Positions 58,915 through 64,000 of a stretch of 64,000 bases of DNA are shown in pieces. The position numbers and the translations under genes were made by a program. The DNA is from Betaproteobacteria bacterium. Its GTDB lineage: Bacteria > Pseudomonadota > Gammaproteobacteria > Burkholderiales > SG8-39. The stretch spans positions 1 to 64,000 of the forward strand of contig JACPYS010000028.1 in NCBI GenBank assembly GCA_016195915.1, in the 5' to 3' direction. The stretch's first letter is position 1, and the number at the start of each line of letters is the position of its first letter. A model generated the notes under the pieces. The model saw only the letters and a program-made list of their open reading frames with translations, had not been told where the DNA came from and made no database searches.

Positions 58915-60099
58915 ATGGACCTCAATTACTCGACCGAAGAACTCGCATTTCGCGACGAAGTGCGCGGCTGGCTGGCCAGCAACCTGCCTGCCGACCTGCG
59001 CGACAAGGTCGCCGAGTACAAGGAACTCGACCGCGAAGATCTGCTGCGCTGGCACAAGATCCTCGCAAAAAAGGGCTGGGTAGCGCCCGCTTGGCCGAAA
59101 GAATTCGGCGGCACCGACTGGAACGTGGTGCAGCGCTACATCTTCGAGGAGGAATGCGGTTTCGCGGGTACGCCTCCGCTGATCCCCTTCGGCCTCGCGA
59201 TGTGCGGGCCGGTGCTGCTGCGCTTCGGCAGCGACGCGCAGAAAAAGCGCTTTCTGCCGCGCATCTACAACGGCGATGATTTCTGGTGCCAGGGTTACTC
59301 GGAGCCGGGCTCGGGCTCCGACCTCGCTTCGCTCAAAACCAAGGCAATGCGCGAGGGGGATCACTACGTCGTCAACGGGCAGAAAACCTGGACTACGCTC
59401 GGGCACTACGGCGACTGGATCTTTTGCCTCGTGCGCACCGATTCCGGCGCCTCCAAGCGGCAGGAAGGGATCTCTTTCCTGCTCATCGACATGAAGACTC
59501 CGGGCATCACGGTGAGGCCGCTGATCCTGATGGACGGCGGGCACGAAGTGAACGAGGTGTTCTTCGACGACGTCAAGGTTCCGGTGGAGAACCTGGTGTA
59601 CGAGGAGAACAAGGGCTGGACGGTGGCGAAGTACCTGCTCGGGCACGAGCGCATGAACACCGGACGCATCGGCGGCTCCAAGCGGGAACTCGCCAAGCTG
59701 AAGGAATTCGCGGGCAATCAGGTGTTCGGCGGCAAGACGCTCATGCAGGACGTGCGCTTTCGCGACAAGGTGGCGCGCGTCGAAGTCGAACTGATGGCGC
59801 TCGAGATCACCAACCTGAGGTTTCTGGACCAGATGCGGCGTACCAGGCAGCCGCCCGGGGCGGACGTTTCGATGCTCAAGATCAAGGGCACCGAGATCCA
59901 GCAGGCGCTCACCGAGCTGATGATGCAGGCGGTCGGTCCGCTCGCGCAGCCGTTCAGGCCCACCAACGGATCGAGCGATTTCGACGACTTCACCGCCGGG
60001 CTCGCGCCGAGGTACTGCAACTTCCGCAAGACCACCATCTACGCCGGGTCGAACGAGATCCAGCGCAACATCATCGCCAAAATGACTTTGGGATTGTAG
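58915..60099 (+). CDS. Acyl-CoA dehydrogenase, large-type subunit of a paired enzyme
   Basis: This is a 394-aa flavoprotein with WCQGYSEPGSGSDLASLKTK at the flavin site, GQKTWTTLGHYGDWIFCLVR and the C-terminal TTIYAGSNEIQRNIIAK. Ala stands where the catalytic Glu of YEGT is found in common acyl-CoA dehydrogenases, as in heteromeric types. The next gene encodes a second, shorter dehydrogenase. Known pairs of this kind (PimC/PimD, or ChsE-type in steroid side-chain breakdown) form mixed complexes. Confidence 0.9.
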   Translation: MDLNYSTEELAFRDEVRGWLASNLPADLRDKVAEYKELDREDLLRWHKILAKKGWVAPAWPKEFGGTDWNVVQRYIFEEECGFAGTPPLIPFGLAMCGPVLLRFGSDAQKKRFLPRIYNGDDFWCQGYSEPGSGSDLASLKTKAMREGDHYVVNGQKTWTTLGHYGDWIFCLVRTDSGASKRQEGISFLLIDMKTPGITVRPLILMDGGHEVNEVFFDDVKVPVENLVYEENKGWTVAKYLLGHERMNTGRIGGSKRELAKLKEFAGNQVFGGKTLMQDVRFRDKVARVEVELMALEITNLRFLDQMRRTRQPPGADVSMLKIKGTEIQQALTELMMQAVGPLAQPFRPTNGSSDFDDFTAGLAPRYCNFRKTTIYAGSNEIQRNIIAKMTLGL

Positions 60100-60107
60100 G
60101 AAGCGCG

Positions 60108-61244
60108 ATGAATTTCGATCAGACGGAAGAGCAGCAGTTGCTCGCGGATTCGGTCCGCAAGTTCCTCGCCAGGGACTATGACTTCGAGCGGCGCAAGAAG
60201 ATCGTCGCGTCGGCGGAAGGCTACAGTGAGCCGGTCTGGGCGATGTTTGCCGAGATGGGCCTCACCTCGCTGCCGTTCGCCGCGGACGATGGCGGCTTCG
60301 GCGGCGGCGCGGTGGACATGATGGGCGTGATGGAGGCGATCGGCGAAGGGCTGGTGGTCGAGCCGTTTCTCGCTACGACGGCGCTCGGCGGGCGGCTCAT
60401 CGCGCGCACCGGAAGCGCAGCGCAGAAGAAGGCGATTCTCCCTGCGTTGATCGAAGGCAGGCTGAAGCTCGCGTTCGCGCAGACCGAGCGCGGCTCGCGC
60501 TACGATCTGGCACACGTCGCGACCCAGGCGAAGAGGGCCGGCGGCGGCTGGCAGCTCGACGGAGAAAAGTGCGTGGTGCTGGGCGCGCCCTGCGCGGACA
60601 AACTGGTGGTTTCGGCGCGCACTGCGGGAAACACCGCCGATGAAAAAGGCATCAGCCTGCTTCTGGTGGACCGCGAGGCGCCGGGCGTGGTGCTCAAGTC
60701 CTATCGCACGCTGGATGAGCAACGCGCCGCGGACATCGAGTTCAAGGGCGTCAAGGTCGGAGCAGACGCTCTGCTGGGCGCAGAAGGGGGCGCGCTCGCG
60801 GCGATCGAGGAGGCGGTGGACTTTGCCACCGCGCTAATCTGTTCCGAGGCCGTGGGCGTGATGAAGTCCGCCAACGATACCACGCTCGAATATCTCAAGA
60901 CGCGCAAGCAGTTCGGCGTGCCGATCGGCACGTTCCAGGCGCTGCAGCACCGCATGGTGGACATGTTCGTGGCCACCGAGCAGGCGCGGTCGATGGCCTG
61001 CCTGGCTGCGAGCAAGGCGGACACTGCAGAAAATGCCGATGACCGCAAACGCGCTGTATCGGCCGCAAAGATACGCATTGCGGAAGCGTGCCGCCACGTG
61101 GCGCAGGAATCGGTGCAACTGCACGGCGGCATGGGCATGACCGAGGAACTGAAGGTGAGCCACAGCTTCCGTCGCCTGACCATGATCGCGCAGCAGTTCG
61201 GCGACCTCGAATACCACCTCGAACGGTTCTCGAGGCTGTCGTAA
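60108..61244 (+). CDS. Acyl-CoA dehydrogenase, small-type subunit of a paired enzyme
   Basis: This is a 378-aa dehydrogenase with weaker motifs: FAQTERGSRYDLAHV at the flavin region, RKQFGVPIGTFQALQHRM and QLHGGMGMTEE. It lacks a YEGT-type C-terminus and ends FGDLEYHLERFSRLS. Such partners are usual in two-gene acyl-CoA dehydrogenases. It lies 8 bases after the large subunit gene. Substrate length cannot be inferred from sequence alone. Confidence 0.88.
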   Translation: MNFDQTEEQQLLADSVRKFLARDYDFERRKKIVASAEGYSEPVWAMFAEMGLTSLPFAADDGGFGGGAVDMMGVMEAIGEGLVVEPFLATTALGGRLIARTGSAAQKKAILPALIEGRLKLAFAQTERGSRYDLAHVATQAKRAGGGWQLDGEKCVVLGAPCADKLVVSARTAGNTADEKGISLLLVDREAPGVVLKSYRTLDEQRAADIEFKGVKVGADALLGAEGGALAAIEEAVDFATALICSEAVGVMKSANDTTLEYLKTRKQFGVPIGTFQALQHRMVDMFVATEQARSMACLAASKADTAENADDRKRAVSAAKIRIAEACRHVAQESVQLHGGMGMTEELKVSHSFRRLTMIAQQFGDLEYHLERFSRLS

Positions 61245-61256
61245 ACAGCCGACACC

Positions 61257-61739
61257 TTGGAAAGCACCCCGCCAAGCGTGCATGAAGCGAGCGCGCGCCG
61301 CCCGGAATATGTCGGTTTCTGGAAGCGCGTGCTTGCCGCGCTCATCGATACGCTGATCGTGGTGGTGGTCAGCGTGCCGCTGCTGCTTGCCATCTACGGC
61401 ACCAGCTATTTCTCCCAGACGCAGCAATCGGGCGCCTTCGTGGGCGTCTGGGATTTCGTGGTGCAAGTGGTGCTTCCGGCGGTCGCGGTGATCCTGTTCT
61501 GGAAATTCCGCGGCGCGACGCCCGGCAAGATGGCCATCTCGGCGAAGATCGTCGATGCGACGACGCTCGGCGCGCCTACGCCTGGCCAGCTCGTAGGACG
61601 CTACTTCGCCTACTTCGTCTCCATTCTTCCTTTGGGCCTGGGGCTGATCTGGGTCGGATTCGACCACCGCAAACAGGGCTTCCACGACAAACTTGCCAAC
61701 ACTGTGGTGATCTACGAGGACGGCGATGATCTGGCTTAG
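61257..61739 (+). CDS. RDD-family membrane protein
   Basis: This is a 160-aa membrane protein with RRPEYVGFWKRVLAALIDTL (the Arg-Asp pattern that names the family), three to four hydrophobic helices, and the conserved end WVGFDHRKQGFHDKLANTVV. RDD proteins are poorly characterised; some act in Na+/H+ exchange. TTG 61257 is used; an in-frame GTG at 61278 is an alternative. The last 119 bases and about 20 bases beyond recur 1395 bases downstream. Confidence 0.82.
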   Translation: MESTPPSVHEASARRPEYVGFWKRVLAALIDTLIVVVVSVPLLLAIYGTSYFSQTQQSGAFVGVWDFVVQVVLPAVAVILFWKFRGATPGKMAISAKIVDATTLGAPTPGQLVGRYFAYFVSILPLGLGLIWVGFDHRKQGFHDKLANTVVIYEDGDDLA

Positions 61740-61760
61740 TGCGTGGTTGCTGTGGCGCAA
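61621..61760 (+). repeat. Direct repeat copy A (3' end of RDD gene)
   Basis: This segment aligns without gaps to 63016-63155 at a constant offset of 1395 bases. Identity is high and covers the RDD C-terminus, the stop codon and about 20 bases beyond it. The 1.25 kb between the copies contains a binding-protein gene on the other strand. Confidence 0.85.
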
Positions 61761-61870
61761 TGCTATGAAGATGAGCCACTTCGATCCGAATTTGAAGAGC
61801 GACTAAACGGTTGCTTTGACGCGAAGCGAAGGTCAGCTCTCGGCCGAAGGAGCAGTCGGTCGCCGACTCG

Positions 61871-62857
61871 CTATTCGATCACCTCGTCGGCAAGGATCAG
61901 CAGTGACTGCGGCAGCTTGAGCCCGAGTGCCGTGGCGGCCCGGCGGTTGATCACGAGATCCAGCCTGGTAGGTTGCTCGATCGGTAGATCGCCTGGGTTT
62001 GCTCCCTTGAAGATCTTGTCTACATAGGTTGCAGCGCGGCGATACCCCTCGGCCAAGTTCTGTCCGTAGCTGACTAACCCTCCTTCTTTCGTATATTCTC
62101 GCTGAGAACAAATTGTCGGCAATTTGCGCTTGGCTGCGAGTTCGGCGATCTGGCGGCCTTGCTGGATAAACAATGGGTCCACGGCAACGATGAGCCCTTT
62201 GACCTTTTTTTGGGACATCGTGGAAAATGCTTCTTCGATCTCCTTGGGGTCCCGAGCTTTCACTGGCAGAACTTCCACACTTACGCTCTTTGCCGCCGAC
62301 CTTGCGGTTTCCAGTATCAGGAGCGTCGAAGGATTTGCAGGATTCACTAGGAACGCGACATGAGTGAGATTGGGAACTAAAGAAAGAAGCATCTCCAGAT
62401 GCTTGGGGCTCAGGTCCTGCGCGAAGTTCGCAGTTCCGGTGACATTGCCTCCAGGCCGACCAAGGCTCTTCACGATACCATTCTTCACGGGGTCAGCCGC
62501 CGTTCCAATTACAATCGGAATTGTTTTCGTCGCATTTTGTGCCGCCTTGGTGGCAGGCACGCCCCCGGTCACGATTGCGTCAACTCTAAGCCGTACCAGT
62601 TCTGCCGCGAGGTCAGGCAGACGTTCCATCTTACCTTCGGCAAAGCGCCATTCGATGATGAGGTTTTTAGATTCGAGATAGCCAAGTTCACGCATTGCAC
62701 GAGGAAACGCGCCGTAATAGTCAACGTCCAGCGTGGCGGGGCGGCTCCGCGGTGTCAGAACTCCCACGCGCCACACCTTTACTCCTTGCTGCCCGAAAGC
62801 AGTGATCGGCGCGGCGCTCAAGATCAGCAGCGCAAGTACTAAGTTGCGTCTGTTCAT
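61871..62857 (-). CDS. ABC-type substrate-binding protein (ABC_sub_bind/TrpX-like)
   Basis: This is a 328-aa exported binding protein of the ABC_sub_bind family. Signal peptide is MNRRNLVLALLILSAAPITA; landmarks are RVGVLTPRSRP, RELGYLESKNLIIEWRFAEG, PIVIGTAADPVKNGIV and LGRPGGNVTG. Members feed ABC importers of aromatic amino acids or unknown solutes, but no ATPase or permease is near. In many betaproteobacteria such genes occur as orphans. It sits between two copies of an RDD gene end, so it was probably inserted. Confidence 0.87.
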   Translation of the reverse strand: MNRRNLVLALLILSAAPITAFGQQGVKVWRVGVLTPRSRPATLDVDYYGAFPRAMRELGYLESKNLIIEWRFAEGKMERLPDLAAELVRLRVDAIVTGGVPATKAAQNATKTIPIVIGTAADPVKNGIVKSLGRPGGNVTGTANFAQDLSPKHLEMLLSLVPNLTHVAFLVNPANPSTLLILETARSAAKSVSVEVLPVKARDPKEIEEAFSTMSQKKVKGLIVAVDPLFIQQGRQIAELAAKRKLPTICSQREYTKEGGLVSYGQNLAEGYRRAATYVDKIFKGANPGDLPIEQPTRLDLVINRRAATALGLKLPQSLLILADEVIE

Positions 62858-63015
62858 TCGATTCCCGTCAAGTTTATACGCGAGAGCGAAAGCACCGGGA
62901 TCGGAGGCCGCAGTGCCCAGTCAACCCAACGCTAAGGTCAGTCTACTCCCTGAAGGACCGCTTTCCGCAAAGCCGACCGTCTGCTGCGCTATGTGTAAAG
63001 CTTTGCATAGCGACC

Positions 63016-63155
63016 CCAATCTTCCCCTTTGCATGGGGCTGATCTGGGTCGCGTTCGACCGCCGCAAGCATGGCTTCCACGACAAACTCGCCAACACCGT
63101 GGTGATCGACGATGACGACGATGAGCTATCTTAGTGCGTGTTTGCCGTGGCGGAA
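63016..63155 (+). pseudogene. Direct repeat copy B: RDD gene 3' fragment
   Basis: This fragment encodes GLIWVAFDRRKHGFHDKLAN and ends at TAG 63132-63134, matching the intact RDD C-terminus, with matching bases continuing past the stop. Upstream homology ends at 63016, next to an imperfect inverted repeat (GCTATG at 62988-62993, CATAGC at 63006-63011). It is an orphan gene end, probably left by the event that brought in the binding-protein gene. Confidence 0.8.
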
Positions 63156-63160
63156 CACGA

Positions 63161-63468
63161 TCATCGATCGAGCAATGCCGCGAAACGCCGCGGCGTAACG
63201 ATCCGAGCGTGTCCGATCCGCTGCACCGCAAGCAGCGGCTTGTCGCCGGTGACGAGGAAATCGGCGCCGGCCGCAATCGCCTTCGCCAGCAGGTAGTAAT
63301 CGCCCGGGTCCGGCGCGTCGCCCGCGCGCCGCAGGCGTTCGAGCACCACCTCTGCCGAGCGCAACTCGTTGACCACGCGACCGGTTGAACCACGCGGAAG
63401 ATAGGTTGCCAATTGCGGATAGCGCGCTGCCCGCTCAGGAGAACATTGGTATCGAGGACGACGTGCAC
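63161..63468 (-). pseudogene. PIN-domain toxin gene with frameshift and internal loss
   Basis: The gene starts HVVLDTNVLLS at GTG 63468, the PIN-domain beginning with its first acidic residue. It then changes frame. The rest appears in another frame: RVVNELRSAEVVLERLRRAG, DPGDYYLLAKAIAAGADFLV, TGDKPLL and VTPRRFAALL, up to the stop at 63161. Compared with usual 135-140-residue PIN toxins, about 35 residues in the middle are missing. The toxin is probably inactive. Confidence 0.75.
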
Positions 63469-63471
63469 GGT

Positions 63472-63570
63472 TCAGTACCGCTTGCGCGCGCCCGCCTGGC
63501 CGAGGTGGGCACGCAGCGCATCGTCGGTTTGCTTCGATACTTTCAGCGACCAGCGAACCGGCGTCTCCAT
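63472..63570 (-). pseudogene. Truncated ribbon-helix-helix antitoxin
   Basis: This is a 32-codon frame starting METPVRWSLKVSKQTDDALR, the beginning of a ribbon-helix-helix antitoxin typical of PIN partners, ending early at AGARKRY. The second helix of the fold (usually LSRFVEEAV-like) is absent. It lies 3 bases before the broken PIN gene, so both halves of the module have decayed. Confidence 0.65.
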
Positions 63571-63834
63571 GGCTATCTCCTGTCAGACACATAGACACCT
63601 ATGCGAATACTGTGCCAGATGCCAGGCCGTGTTCAAGGCAACGTCCGGTCACTCGATCACCTTCAAGTCGCCCATTACCACTTCGAGCAGGCAGGTGACG
63701 CCGGTGATATTCCCCGCGCTCCCGCGGCCACTCAGGGTGCGGCATGCGCAGGTCCGCCGCTTTCAACTGGATCCCGGCGTGGTAGAGGTCGGCCACCAGC
63801 GTCCTCCCGGCCGTCACTGTAAAATGAGCCCGCC

Positions 63835-64000
63835 ATGACAGCGTCCCGCAATGCCTTTCCCGCGCACCTTACGCCGCTTGAACGCCAGCGCCTTGAGTAC
63901 CTGATCGGCCATCTCGCCGCCGAGCCGAGGCTCGCGCGCGTGGTCGTCTTCGGCAGCCGCGCAAGGGGACGCTCGCGAGCGCATTCCGACCTCGATGTGG
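63835..64000 (+). CDS. MNT-type nucleotidyltransferase, N-terminal part (cut by window edge)
   Basis: This is the first 55 codons of a nucleotidyltransferase-domain protein: an N-terminal helix region (LTPLERQRLEYLIGHLAAEP), then RVVVFGSRARGRSRAHSDLDV with the GSRARG and DxD motifs. It resembles MNT antitoxins and aminoglycoside-transferase-like minimal proteins. The partner gene, if any, lies outside the window. The preceding 236 bases (63599-63834) contain no gene I can support. Confidence 0.8.
   Translation, partial: MTASRNAFPAHLTPLERQRLEYLIGHLAAEPRLARVVVFGSRARGRSRAHSDLDV

Noticed and set aside
63599-63817. 72-aa minus-strand frame (GTG start) before the last gene
   Set aside because: No domain recognised; two other frames are equally open in parts, so I could not choose a coding frame.

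Overview
The window is high-GC DNA from a betaproteobacterium. Three things suggest this. The translation/transcription block runs tuf - tRNA-Trp - secE - nusG - rplKAJL - rpoBC. The ribosomal and RNA polymerase proteins read as betaproteobacterial. Five orphan Bug/TctC-type solute receptors are scattered among catabolic genes, an expansion known from Burkholderiales and relatives. Most accessory genes look like CoA-ester, aromatic or aliphatic acid catabolism, so a soil or sediment generalist is likely. No IS transposase, integrase, prophage or CRISPR array was seen.

Layout. 1-12154: EF-Tu tail, tRNA-Trp, secE-nusG, rplKA, a classic L10 leader, rplJL, an intercistronic hairpin, then rpoB (with an extra block of about 70 residues) and rpoC. 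The str operon that often follows rpoC is absent. 12225-16477 (minus): a UbiD-type decarboxylase, a 99-aa protein, an acyl-CoA ligase and a Bug receptor form a tight operon. 16783-23646 (plus): four tandem paralogous Tat-type substrate-binding proteins sharing a WSQYFCC motif, a SCO1-like thiol/copper protein and an orphan histidine kinase, with no ABC ATPase or permease nearby. A toxin-antitoxin cassette sits where a fifth paralog has been lost. 23680-30000: cytochrome c, GNAT, quinone oxidoreductase, hydrolase, PPK2, a short oxidase-like membrane protein, a cupin and a LysR regulator. 30132-30840: an antitoxin beside a toxin gene broken by two stop codons.

31013-43382: catabolic modules made of a mandelate-racemase-like enzyme, an acyl-CoA ligase, Bug receptors, acyl-CoA dehydrogenases, a lipoprotein hydrolase, a CaiB-type CoA transferase/racemase, a crotonase, an IclR regulator with a perfect palindrome upstream, and an SDR. 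43438-44446: an MNT/HEPN-like pair. 44468-50060: alkylsulfatase-type metallo-hydrolase, GMC oxidoreductase, AcuI-like reductase and a Bug receptor. 50116-61739: a divergent TetR gene with a perfect operator-like palindrome, facing a long co-directional series: NitT/TauT ABC transporter, ferredoxin, P450, Bug receptor, sulfatase, DUF1254 protein, an acyl-CoA dehydrogenase pair and an RDD membrane protein. 61621-64000: a patchwork with a duplicated RDD 3' end flanking an orphan substrate-binding protein gene, a decayed RHH/PIN toxin-antitoxin pair, and the start of another MNT nucleotidyltransferase.

The strongest candidates for something undescribed are the four-receptor/SCO1/kinase array and the TetR-controlled P450/sulfatase/paired acyl-CoA dehydrogenase cluster. 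All functions are inferred from reading the sequence; no database search was run.
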